From the NCBI GenBank assembly GCA_903824675.1, contig CAIJXV010000013.1:62001-126000 (forward strand): a stretch of DNA of 64,000 bases. The letters are read 5' to 3'. The notes below the pieces were generated by a model. That model saw only the letters and a program-made list of their open reading frames with translations. It had not been told where the DNA came from and made no database searches. The first letter of the stretch is position 1, and each line of letters opens with the position of its first letter. This document shows, piece after piece, positions 1-9,405 of this stretch. The translations under genes and the position numbers were made by a program. Source of the stretch: an uncultured bacterium (GTDB taxonomy: Bacteria > Verrucomicrobiota > Kiritimatiellia > CAIKKV01 > CAIJXV01).

Positions 1-2477
1 ATGGAATCCTTATGCTGCTCCAGAATTTTGGCGGCCTCGCTGGTTTTACCCTGGAGATGGAGCGCCTGAACCAGACCCAATTGCGCGTGCCAATCCTGTT
101 TATCCTGATCCAGACGGGCCCGGGCCCATTTTTCCGCCTCCGGGAAAATATTGGCCGCCAACGCCGCCCGCATCAGTTCGATCGCCTGACCATCCCAACT
201 CTTGACCGCGGCAACATTGGTATAAAGGACATAGGCATCCGATTCCCGGCGCACGTTGATGAAAAAGCGGGCGGCTTCCAGCCGGACCTCTGGAATTTGC
301 CCCAAAGAGGTGGTGAGCAACTGATCGTAGAGATTCAACGCCAGCGTAACATTGTCGGCGCTGTCCCGGGCCGACCGGGCCATTTTGAGAACCAAGTCCC
401 GGTCCTTCTCCCCTCCGCTGATCTGCTGATAAGCCGTCAACGCTCCGGCCAGATCTCCGGCATCCGCGGAGAGATCTCCCAGGGGCTCTAATATCGTCCG
501 ATCCGACGCAGGATCCTGGGCGAGTTCCTGGTACAAGGCCAGGGCTTTATCTTTCCGACCGGCTTCCCGATCCTGTCCCGCCAACCAGATCTTTTCCGCG
601 CGGGTTAATGGGCGCACCCCTGCCAACCGATCCAGGAAATCGGCGGTTCGAACCGCATCCTTCATTATTGAAGTGGCCCGGGCCGCCGCGAGCAGATGAT
701 CCGGTGAAACCGGTTTAAGCGCCAACAAGGGGGTCAAGGACTCCAAGGCCTCACGCCCCTGCCCCAGTTCCAGACAGGACAGGGCCAACCCATACCGAAC
801 CGTTGCCGTCACCGGAACGTTGGTCCCTGAAACCGCGAGGGCCTGGCGATATGACTTGACCGCATCCGCATATTGTCCATTCCAACGCTGAATCTCGGCC
901 AGTCGCAGGGTTAAGGTGGCGCGATCACCCCAGTTGCGCGTCAAAAGATCCCGCACCAGTGGAATCGCCTTCGCATATTGCTTATTCATCTCGTAGACGG
1001 TCGCCAGATCATTCAGCATTCGCGGATCATCCTGAGGATCGTAAGGCGACTTCACCAGGGAGAGGAGCAACGGCTCGGCTTCCGCATACCGTCGGAGTTC
1101 CATGGCCAATTCAGCGCGGGCTTGAAGATTGTCAATGGCCGCGTCCCGTCCATAGGCCGCATAGGCTTCCGCTGCCCGGCCGGCCGCCCGCCACGCGGCG
1201 GCCGCGTCTAATCGCGCCGCACGGGCGAAAACCGCGTCCGGCTCCACTTTTGCCAACTTGAGATACCAGTCGGCGGACACCTCATGCCGGCCCAACACGC
1301 CGTTCATTTCCGCCAGTTTGCGCAAAAGTTCCCTTTCCAATTCAGGGGCCGGATGGGCCGCCAGGAGACCCTCGGATTCCCGGATGGACGCTTCCGCCGC
1401 CCCGGCTGAAGTCAGAATGCGCAGCCGCTCCAGCCGTTGTTCGGCGGTCAATTTTTCATCCGGAATGGCTTTGAGCAAGGCCGTTGCCCGATCAGCATCG
1501 CCGGCGGTCCGGCATTGACCGGCCTGCAAAAGTTGTTCGGGCACGGTCAGCGGCCGCACAGCGGCCAACCGGTCAAAAACAGCAACCGCCTCAGCCGAGG
1601 ATCCAGCCCGCATAAACGCGCGAACCGCAAGTCCCAAGGCCTCGGGATCGGTGGAATTATTGGCGACTAACATCCGTGCCCACGGCAGGACGGCTTGCGG
1701 ATCGGCGATTTCAACTCCGGAGGCCGTCAGTCCCCGAACGACGGTATTGGAGGCTTCGGAGTTGGCCGGATTTCGCAGCGCCTTGAGATACCAGGCCACG
1801 GCGGCATCGGGTTTGCCCGCCCAGTGATAGAGCTTTCCAACCCGGGCGCATAATTCCGCGGTTTCCCCTTGAACCCGGATAATGGTCTCATAGCGCTGGG
1901 CCGCGGCTTCATGCTGTTTATTGGCCTCTTCCTGAACCGCCGTCTCACGCAACACCTTCACATCGGTGGGGGTCAGGGCCAGCAGGGCGTGCAAATCAGC
2001 CAATGATTCCGGATACCGCTGGTATTGCGCCAAAACTTTCGCCCGGCGCAACCGATCTGCCGGCGCCAATCGTTCAGGCTTCAGACGCAAAAGCAGTTTA
2101 ACGGCCTTGTCCGTATCCCCCATCTGATCGTATACGCGCACCAAGGCAAACCACGCCTCGGGATTCGACGCATCGGCCTGAAAGGCGTCGTTGTAGGCTG
2201 CCAGAGCGGCCGGAAAATTACCCAGGGCGATTTCAATGTCCCCCTTGAGAATCAAATAACCCGCCGTGCCTGGACTCATGGCGAGGGCGCGATCGATCCG
2301 GGGCTTGGCCTCGGGCCAACGGCCGGAAGCCGCCAGTTTGGCGGCCTCGCGATAGTAATCCACCGCATCCTTCCAAAACTCGGGATGGCGGTACTGGGCG
2401 TACACCAATACACCCACCAGCCATAGCGCGACAATGATCTTAGTCGGCCAAAAATGCCTAGTTCGTTTTGATCCCAT
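1..2477 (-). CDS. TPR-repeat protein with N-terminal transmembrane helix (3' end outside the window)
   Basis: Minus-strand frame from ATG at 2477 reads MGSKRTRHFWPTKIIVALWLVGVLVYAQYRHPEFWKDAVDYYREAAKLAASGRWPEAKPRIDRALAMSPG...; at the window edge it still reads HLQGKTSEAAKILEQHKDS. TPR-like. Overlaps the upstream GT2 stop by 20 bp. Missing from the ORF track because it runs off the edge. Confidence 0.8.
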   Translation of the reverse strand, partial: MGSKRTRHFWPTKIIVALWLVGVLVYAQYRHPEFWKDAVDYYREAAKLAASGRWPEAKPRIDRALAMSPGTAGYLILKGDIEIALGNFPAALAAYNDAFQADASNPEAWFALVRVYDQMGDTDKAVKLLLRLKPERLAPADRLRRAKVLAQYQRYPESLADLHALLALTPTDVKVLRETAVQEEANKQHEAAAQRYETIIRVQGETAELCARVGKLYHWAGKPDAAVAWYLKALRNPANSEASNTVVRGLTASGVEIADPQAVLPWARMLVANNSTDPEALGLAVRAFMRAGSSAEAVAVFDRLAAVRPLTVPEQLLQAGQCRTAGDADRATALLKAIPDEKLTAEQRLERLRILTSAGAAEASIRESEGLLAAHPAPELERELLRKLAEMNGVLGRHEVSADWYLKLAKVEPDAVFARAARLDAAAAWRAAGRAAEAYAAYGRDAAIDNLQARAELAMELRRYAEAEPLLLSLVKSPYDPQDDPRMLNDLATVYEMNKQYAKAIPLVRDLLTRNWGDRATLTLRLAEIQRWNGQYADAVKSYRQALAVSGTNVPVTATVRYGLALSCLELGQGREALESLTPLLALKPVSPDHLLAAARATSIMKDAVRTADFLDRLAGVRPLTRAEKIWLAGQDREAGRKDKALALYQELAQDPASDRTILEPLGDLSADAGDLAGALTAYQQISGGEKDRDLVLKMARSARDSADNVTLALNLYDQLLTTSLGQIPEVRLEAARFFINVRRESDAYVLYTNVAAVKSWDGQAIELMRAALAANIFPEAEKWARARLDQDKQDWHAQLGLVQALHLQGKTSEAAKILEQHKDS

Positions 2478-4104
2478 AGAACTCATACGGCGACTCTCCT
2501 TCCGCCCACTGTTTGCGGCGAATTGCCGCCGAAACAATATGAAACAACGTCCAAATCGAAAACGCCGATAGAAATGCATTGCCCGCGATCAACCGAACCG
2601 GACAGGTTTCCGCCCAGAGGGCGTAAAAGGGTGCCACCAGATTGGCCCCCATCAGCAAAATCTGGGGCAGGACGGCAAAAAAAGCCGGACGGGAGCTAAA
2701 CCCTTGACTCATATTGCCCGAATTGTTAGTGCGATACCCGGGTTTTGATTTTCCCTTCGGATAAAACAGCGCGCGAATCACATTGACGAAGTACACCGGG
2801 AAAAGACCGGCCAGATGCCGGAATTGATTTCCCGCCCCACCCCCCATGCACATGTAATGAATCGACAGCACCATCAGGAAGAAATACACCCCCCGAATCG
2901 CCAGGTAATGCCCGATATTCTGTGAAAAAATCGCATTGCCGGTCAGACAGGTCCAGACCGGGAGAACAAAAAAGAACGGGAGCAGGAAACCGGAAAAGAT
3001 ATAGGATTGGGCCACGGTCAGATAATGGATTTTATTCTTGAACGACAATCCCTTTTTAAAGAGCGGATTATCAAAAAAGAAGATCCGCATGGTATCCAGC
3101 GCCCATTGTCCGCGTTGTTGATAGACCCCCCAAATCGTGGTGGGCGATAAGCCCCGGCTGAGCGGATGATTGAAGTAAAACGACCGCCAGCCCTTGGCGT
3201 GCAATTCATAAGAGGTGGTCTGGTCTTCCACCAGATTCCAGGACGCGAAACCCCCGACATCCTCCAGCGCGGCCCGCCGATAGAGCACCCCTGAACCGCA
3301 GGCCATGGCGGTATCCATGTTATCCATCGCCAATTGCACTACGCCGTAAAAGACTTCAGATTTATTATAAAACGGATCGTCGTCATACGCAAAATAGCGT
3401 TGCTTGGACTGCACAAAGGCCACTTTTTCAAACTTCATGTAGCCCGCGAGCTTCTCCAGGATATCCGGATACGGCACCTGGTCGGCATCCATCGTTAAAA
3501 TCAGTTCGCCGGTTGAATGGGCCAGCCCAAAATTCAAATTACCCCCCTTGGCATCAGCCCGGGGAACCCCCGCACGCGAACGCGACAAGTAGTGGAAACC
3601 CAAGCGTTCCGTCAGCGCCTGAACCTCATCAACCGCGCCATCATCCAACACATAGACCTGAAGCGAACCGTTCCAGCGCACGTCCTTGATGGCTTCCAAG
3701 GTCTTGGTGATCACGCCAAGCGGCTCATGGCAGGTTGGCACAAAAATATCGATCGAATACTTCTTGTCGGCACGCAACCCGGTTTCCGGCTTGAATCGCA
3801 AACGCCAGAGACTGCCCATGGAAAGAATAAAAAGCCACAGGCAGAAAGCCTCGGAAAACAGATAAAGCCAGGCGACCACGGCATGTTCGGGATTATAGTA
3901 ATAAACCGCCCACGCCATATAGAACAAGCCCATCAGGATGGTGAGAATCGACACCACATGAAATTTCAGGCGTCGAGGCGCATCCTCACTGTCGTTGTAA
4001 CGACGGGTCAGCGGAGCGATAGGTGCAGAATCATCTGTTTTCATGTTTAACCATCCCTGGGAAATGCCGCGACCCTCGTCGCTAAACCCCATAGCAATAC
4101 CCAC
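2458..4104 (-). CDS. Cellulose-synthase-like family 2 glycosyltransferase, multi-TM
   Basis: DDG, MDADQ, VEDQTTSYELHAKGW and QQRGQW (QxxRW-type) motifs with flanking TM segments; alternative start MKTDDSAP at 4044. Confidence 0.9.
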   Translation of the reverse strand: MGIAMGFSDEGRGISQGWLNMKTDDSAPIAPLTRRYNDSEDAPRRLKFHVVSILTILMGLFYMAWAVYYYNPEHAVVAWLYLFSEAFCLWLFILSMGSLWRLRFKPETGLRADKKYSIDIFVPTCHEPLGVITKTLEAIKDVRWNGSLQVYVLDDGAVDEVQALTERLGFHYLSRSRAGVPRADAKGGNLNFGLAHSTGELILTMDADQVPYPDILEKLAGYMKFEKVAFVQSKQRYFAYDDDPFYNKSEVFYGVVQLAMDNMDTAMACGSGVLYRRAALEDVGGFASWNLVEDQTTSYELHAKGWRSFYFNHPLSRGLSPTTIWGVYQQRGQWALDTMRIFFFDNPLFKKGLSFKNKIHYLTVAQSYIFSGFLLPFFFVLPVWTCLTGNAIFSQNIGHYLAIRGVYFFLMVLSIHYMCMGGGAGNQFRHLAGLFPVYFVNVIRALFYPKGKSKPGYRTNNSGNMSQGFSSRPAFFAVLPQILLMGANLVAPFYALWAETCPVRLIAGNAFLSAFSIWTLFHIVSAAIRRKQWAEGESPYEFYGIKTN

Positions 4105-4557
4105 TGCTGTGCCGCCTTTGTATTACAATACAAAGCGTTTGTCCATACTTTCAGTGATTATCTGACGTAATAATAAATCGCACTTTTCAAACCATACGGG
4201 CAACTCTGTTCCTTCCTGCATTCTCATTTTAATACCATGCGGAAATCTTCATAAATTCCTATACATAATTCAATGTCAAATTAAGGGGTTATTTGTGCCT
4301 TTTCACGCCTTGCCGGAGAATTGCAATGTGAAATGCCGCTTTATAACTGATTGCTGTTAGCCATCTTATATTCAGCTTCGGCTCGCTCGGAGATCTCGCC
4401 CTACCCATTGTCATCCCGAGCGAAGTCGAGGGATCTCATGAGGTAGCACAGTTTTTGGCCGCATTTTGTGCGGCATTTAACTTTACAGTCCACCCTTTTC
4501 ACGCCTTGCCTCCGATACCCATTGCCATTCGCCCTGGAATTGTATAGCATAATAAAT

Positions 4558-5400
4558 ATGTCAACTGATTCCAGCCCCCTCCCGATCCCCGACCCGGCAC
4601 CAGCCGTCGTCCCGTCATTACCCACCCTGCGCCTCAACGCCGATTGGCCCGCCGTCCAAGTCATTTACCAGGACGAAGTGCTCTTCGCCGTCAATAAGCC
4701 AGCCGGCTTATCCATCTCGCCGGATCGTTGGGACAAGGAAAAAGATTTTCTGATGGGCCTCCTGTTCGATGGCATTGCCCGTCAGCGGCCGTGGGCCGTG
4801 GAATTGGGCCTGAACTATCTGGCCAATGCACATCGCCTGGACAAGGGCACCAGCGGCATCCTGTTGATGGCCCGAACGAAGCCAACCCTGGTGACGCTGG
4901 CCCGTGCATTCCAGGATCGCGATGTCCACAAACTCTACTTTGTCCTCGTCGAAGGCCGTCCGCCCGCAGACGAGATGGAAATCGATTTCCCCATCGCCCC
5001 CCATCCCGTCCGGCCAGGACTGAGCGTGACGGGTGGCGCGCACGCCAAACCGGCGCTGACCCGTATCCGACTCGTTGAAAAATGGCGGCGCTACAGCCTG
5101 CTCGAAGCGGAACCCCTCACCGGGCGCCAACACCAGATCCGGGTCCATCTCCAGACGGTCGGATCGCCCGTGGTCGCCGATCGCCAATATGGCACAGGCC
5201 AAACACTTCTGCTTTCCAAGCTCAAGAAAAATTACCGTTTCAAGGAAAATGAACCGGAACGTCCGCTGATCGGCCGGCCCGCCCTCCATGCCGCCCGAGT
5301 CACCTTCCCCCACCCGACCAGCGGCCAGGCCATGACCCTGGAAGCTCCGCTGCCCAAGGATTTTACGCTCGCCCTTAAATATCTGCGTCGGTTTGGGTAA
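4558..5400 (+). CDS. RluA-family pseudouridine synthase
   Basis: VNKPAGLSISPD, AHRLDKGTSGILLMART and GRQHQIRVHL motifs; start chosen at MSTDSSPLP. Confidence 0.92.
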   Translation: MSTDSSPLPIPDPAPAVVPSLPTLRLNADWPAVQVIYQDEVLFAVNKPAGLSISPDRWDKEKDFLMGLLFDGIARQRPWAVELGLNYLANAHRLDKGTSGILLMARTKPTLVTLARAFQDRDVHKLYFVLVEGRPPADEMEIDFPIAPHPVRPGLSVTGGAHAKPALTRIRLVEKWRRYSLLEAEPLTGRQHQIRVHLQTVGSPVVADRQYGTGQTLLLSKLKKNYRFKENEPERPLIGRPALHAARVTFPHPTSGQAMTLEAPLPKDFTLALKYLRRFG

Positions 5401-5490
5401 GATCACCCCGCACGGTCTGTGCACAAATAGCGGGTTCTCCCGATTGATTCTGGGGCCAACCGGACCGGCGGGTCGTCAAGAACGAACCCC

Positions 5491-6822
5491 TCAGGGCATT
5501 TTTGATCCCGGCCAGACATCTTGAATGAATTGAAACGCGAACTGGCGAATGGACATTTCCCCGGACGTCTTCAGGTTGCGAAATAGAATCCAGCCGATCC
5601 CCAGCAAGCCCAGAAACCCGCCGAACAACAGTCCGAAAGCATCGACGGTCACCGCGCCATAACTCCAGGCGAATCCTTTGAACCGAACCAACAACCATCC
5701 GCCCGCCAACGGACCGAAGCCGCCCGCCAAACCAACGACCGCGTAAAACACGGCCATGTAGGGGGTGCGTTTCGCCGGAGGGACCAGGTTGACATTCAAC
5801 AGGCGGCTCGCGCCGACATTCATCCCGGCCACCCCGATTCCCCAGAAAAACACAAGTCCCAAAACACTCACAAACGCCAGGGCCATCCCGCGCGGAACGC
5901 AAAGCAATCCCACCGGCAACACCAGCATCAAGGTCAACGACGAAACCATCACCGGTTTGCTGCCGTAACGGTCCGCCGCCCATCCCCAAAGGTAAAGGCT
6001 GATCAATCCCCCGAGCATCGAACTGATATCCAGACGAATCACCCAGCCGGGAGGAACCCCCAACACCTGCCGGGCATACAGCGGGAGAAAGGTAATCAGT
6101 CCGCTGAAGGCCAGGGTGACAAAAGTCAGGCCGGTCAGGTAGCGCGCGTAATTCGAATCGCGCATCGCATCCCAGATCCCCGTGAAATGAGGACTGTCTC
6201 CGGCCGTGCCCGTCACCGGCCGGCCCCCGGGAATCCAATACGCACTCCACACCGAGAGCAAACCAATCCCCACCGCCACTCCAATCAAAATCATGTAACG
6301 GGAAAGATCCGCCCCAGTCCCGATGACCTTCCCGGCCACCAACATGGTGCCGACCAGGGATAGGGTCGTGACCAGGCTCACGATCGCATCGAATTTCCCC
6401 CGGATCGGGGCCGGAACGATTTCCTGGGACCAGGGATAATAGGCCGTTTCGGCAGCCGCCCGACACAAGGCAAAAAGTGCCATCAATCCGGCGACATAAT
6501 AAAACGCCCAATCTGCGCCACCCCGGCGTAGGACCCAGGGCGTCAAGAGTACGGCCAACATGATGAACTTCCGCAAACCAAAAAACGTCAGAAAGGTCCG
6601 TTTGACGCCCAGACGTGCCACCCCGGATGAGATGAAAAGCGCCAGGATCCCGCAAAAGGGAAATAACGACATGATGGCGCCAATCTGTCTCTTATCCAAA
6701 CCCAATTCATCCAGAAAGAGGATGAAAACCGAAGACCCGAAGGTCAACACGGCGAACACCCCGTTGAGGGCGCTGGACGCTGCCATCCACGGCAGGAATT
6801 TGTTGGTGTCAGTCATTTTCAT
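5491..6822 (-). CDS. MFS transporter
   Basis: About 12 hydrophobic segments, MFS-like N-terminal half (GAIMSLFPFCGILALFISS...). Confidence 0.85.
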   Translation of the reverse strand: MKMTDTNKFLPWMAASSALNGVFAVLTFGSSVFILFLDELGLDKRQIGAIMSLFPFCGILALFISSGVARLGVKRTFLTFFGLRKFIMLAVLLTPWVLRRGGADWAFYYVAGLMALFALCRAAAETAYYPWSQEIVPAPIRGKFDAIVSLVTTLSLVGTMLVAGKVIGTGADLSRYMILIGVAVGIGLLSVWSAYWIPGGRPVTGTAGDSPHFTGIWDAMRDSNYARYLTGLTFVTLAFSGLITFLPLYARQVLGVPPGWVIRLDISSMLGGLISLYLWGWAADRYGSKPVMVSSLTLMLVLPVGLLCVPRGMALAFVSVLGLVFFWGIGVAGMNVGASRLLNVNLVPPAKRTPYMAVFYAVVGLAGGFGPLAGGWLLVRFKGFAWSYGAVTVDAFGLLFGGFLGLLGIGWILFRNLKTSGEMSIRQFAFQFIQDVWPGSKMP

Positions 6823-7845
6823 TTATAAACCGTCAACGGAAATCGATTCCAATCGTTCGGGACGGGCCGCACAAAAAACATCCAATCGAGACCGTGCCAC
6901 ATCCCAATCGGGCGCCGATTGGATGGCGGCAAAGAGCGTATGGCCAAACACATAATTACGGGCGAAATAGGGCATCCAGACCTTCAGCCGACGCAGAGCC
7001 TTGTCGGGCTCGAAATCCTCGGCCAGGTAGGCACAAAACCGGCGGGCCACTTCGGCCTCATCGACCGACGTCCCCGGGTTCTCCCCGAGGGCACAAATCC
7101 AGGGCCGGGCCACCGCATGCCGGCCGATCATCCAACCCGCCACTCCTTTCAATGACGCCGCGCGCGCGTGGAGATCCGCCGCCCCGGAAATATCGCCATT
7201 ACCGATCAGCGGCACCCGCATCCGGGCGGCCAGTTCGCCTAAAACCGCATATTGCGCCACCCGTTTGAATTTATCCTCCATAAATCGCGGATGGAGAATG
7301 ACGGCATCGACCCCCTCGCCTTCCAGAACTTGAATCCGTTCCCATAGACGATCCCGCCAGCCCTCCCCCCGGCGCCCCAACCGGATCTTGACCGTCAAGG
7401 GCCCCTCGAAAGCTCGGCGTAAAACCGCAACCACTCTTTGCATCCGGGCGACATCCTCGAACAGGGCCGCCCCACCCCCCTGCCGCCGGATCGTCGCGGC
7501 ACCACAGGCGCAATTCAAATCCAATCCATCCGGCGCCAGGGGCGCCAGCCGGTCGACGATTTCAGGCAATTTCACAATATCGTCCGTCATCAGCTGATAA
7601 AAGACCCGGCCCTCCTGGGGCCGTCGCTTCAACCAGGGCGATCGTGTGAAATTTTCATTGAGAATCATTTTGGCCGACAGCATTTCGGTAAACAGGGCCC
7701 CATATCCGCCGAAATCCGCCAATAGACGCCGCAAGGCGCTGTGGGTCAGATTGGCCATCGGCGCGACCATCAGCGGCGGATCGATTTTCACCTTCCTCAA
7801 AATCAAGGGAGGCTGTTGACAAATAGATGGCATACGGGGATCCAC
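6823..7845 (-). CDS. tRNA-dihydrouridine synthase family protein
   Basis: MVAPMANLTHSALRRLL, LNCACGAATIRRQGGGAALF, VKIRLG and LIGNGDI motifs typical of Dus enzymes. Confidence 0.9.
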   Translation of the reverse strand: MDPRMPSICQQPPLILRKVKIDPPLMVAPMANLTHSALRRLLADFGGYGALFTEMLSAKMILNENFTRSPWLKRRPQEGRVFYQLMTDDIVKLPEIVDRLAPLAPDGLDLNCACGAATIRRQGGGAALFEDVARMQRVVAVLRRAFEGPLTVKIRLGRRGEGWRDRLWERIQVLEGEGVDAVILHPRFMEDKFKRVAQYAVLGELAARMRVPLIGNGDISGAADLHARAASLKGVAGWMIGRHAVARPWICALGENPGTSVDEAEVARRFCAYLAEDFEPDKALRRLKVWMPYFARNYVFGHTLFAAIQSAPDWDVARSRLDVFCAARPERLESISVDGL

Positions 7846-7846
7846 A

Positions 7847-7883
7847 AAGAAAAACCCCCGCTTCCGAGAACCGGGGCGGGGGT
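7847..7883 (-). terminator. Rho-independent terminator downstream of the parvulin gene
   Basis: On the minus strand: CCCCCGC-loop-GCGGGGG followed by TTTTTCTTTG. Confidence 0.75.
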
Positions 7884-7907
7884 GCGTTCAATCTGTGACT
7901 ATGTCAC

Positions 7908-9134
7908 TCAGGCGCCGGGTACCGGAGCTGGCGCAGCCGGGGGTGCGGGGACAGGGGGCGCGGGGACAGGCGTCGGGGCAGGAACCGCGGCTTCCGGGGC
8001 CGGTTCCGGCTCGGACTGGGGCGGAGGCATCATCATCGACGCGCCCATCGGCATCCCGTCCTCTTCCGGCAGGGTGATCTTGGCCTTCGCCTTTAATTCC
8101 TCGATGTATTTCCAGAAACCTTCCTGATCCTTCTGCCGTTTCAGGAAGGTGACAATCTTCTCACGAACCTGATCCAACCCCTGGGTGGAAGCCTTCGTCC
8201 GATCGAGAACCTGGATGATATGATAACCAAAAACGGTCTCGACCACGGGGCCGATCGCATTGGTTTCCTGGGAGAAGGCGGCGGATTCGAAGGCCGGAAC
8301 CATCTGTCCCCGCGGGAAACTCCCCAAATCCCCGCCGCGCTCGGCGCTGGGACATTGGGATTCGGTCCGGGCCAGTTCGGCAAAATCAGCACCGGCGACC
8401 AGCTTGGTGCGAAGGGCTTCAGCCTTGGATTTATTAGCCGCGCGCGCCGCTTCATCATCCTTTAAATCGTTTTTGATCAGGATATGGCGGGCATGCACCG
8501 ATTCCGGCTGCTGGAAGGATTCCTTTTGCGTCTCATAAAAGGCCTTGACCTCCGCATCCGTCGGGGCGACCTGGGTTCCCATCCGGCCTTCCACCAATTT
8601 TTTGATCCGGATTTCCGACACGAGATTGGACCGCAGATCGGACAGGGTGACATTCTCGCGCTTCAGGATCTCATCAAACGTCATACCCTCGGGCAAACGC
8701 TTTTTGATCTCGCTCAACGCCTCATCGATATCCTTTTCTTCGACGCTGATGGATGCCGCATTCGCCGCCTGGGTCAACAACGTTTTGACGACGAATTGTT
8801 CCATGACCTGCCGTCGGGCCTGTTCGATCACCTGGGGCAATTGCTCCGGAGGAACCCGACTGCCCATGGTCGCCTTCCAGCGTTCGATTTGCGTATCGAT
8901 TTCGCCTTCGGTCAACTTCACGCCATCGACTTCAGCCACCACTTTCGCGGGATCGCGCGGGGCCGCCGGCAGGGCAACGACCGGCAAATCACGGCCGGCG
9001 TCGGCCGGATTGACTTTCACCACCGGGGCGGAAGGGGCTGGGGCTGGAGGCGCCTCTTTTTTGCCGCATCCCGTCACAACCCCGGCCATCAAAATCACGC
9101 CCACCAAACCATATCCCAAACATCTTGTCTTCAT
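7908..9134 (-). CDS. Peptidylprolyl isomerase (parvulin/SurA-like) lipoprotein
   Basis: Signal/lipobox MAGVVTGCGKK, SurA_N-like helical region, parvulin core VHARHILIKN...GGDLGSFPRGQMVPAFESAAF...GYHIIQVLD; P/A-rich C-terminal tail. Confidence 0.92.
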   Translation of the reverse strand: MKTRCLGYGLVGVILMAGVVTGCGKKEAPPAPAPSAPVVKVNPADAGRDLPVVALPAAPRDPAKVVAEVDGVKLTEGEIDTQIERWKATMGSRVPPEQLPQVIEQARRQVMEQFVVKTLLTQAANAASISVEEKDIDEALSEIKKRLPEGMTFDEILKRENVTLSDLRSNLVSEIRIKKLVEGRMGTQVAPTDAEVKAFYETQKESFQQPESVHARHILIKNDLKDDEAARAANKSKAEALRTKLVAGADFAELARTESQCPSAERGGDLGSFPRGQMVPAFESAAFSQETNAIGPVVETVFGYHIIQVLDRTKASTQGLDQVREKIVTFLKRQKDQEGFWKYIEELKAKAKITLPEEDGMPMGASMMMPPPQSEPEPAPEAAVPAPTPVPAPPVPAPPAAPAPVPGA

Positions 9135-9288
9135 TGTTCACTCCTTCGATTCATCCGGCCGCTAGGATCGCCACCTCTCCTTGAAATGGAGATTTTGCGA
9201 CATGAAAGGGTGTTTATATCCAAAATCGTGCTTGGAATCCAGTCTTTTAATGACCCGTACTTTTTGCCAAAATTTTAACAATCACGGA

Positions 9289-9316
9289 TTGACACCCCGG
9301 GTGGGCATGATACATT
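9289..9316 (+). promoter_or_regulatory. Putative sigma70-type promoter for ppdK
   Basis: TTGACA, 16-nt spacer, TACATT upstream of ppdK. Confidence 0.4.
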
Positions 9317-9405
9317 TAACGGGTTTTTTGAATGAACAACAGGCGAGACCGGTGGATCCTCCACATTTCCCGCCGTCAACCACAATAATGCAAGGAGTCT
9401 GGGCC

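Noticed and set aside
12-2426. Plus-strand ORFs 12-491, 959-1261, 2025-2426 and others
   Set aside because: Antisense to the continuous minus-strand TPR gene; compositionally arginine/proline rich without domain features.
5375-6655. 426-aa minus-strand ORF overlapping the MFS gene
   Set aside because: Out-of-frame shadow of the transporter; low-complexity G/R-rich translation.
8484-9278. 264-aa plus-strand ORF
   Set aside because: Antisense to the well-supported parvulin lipoprotein gene.
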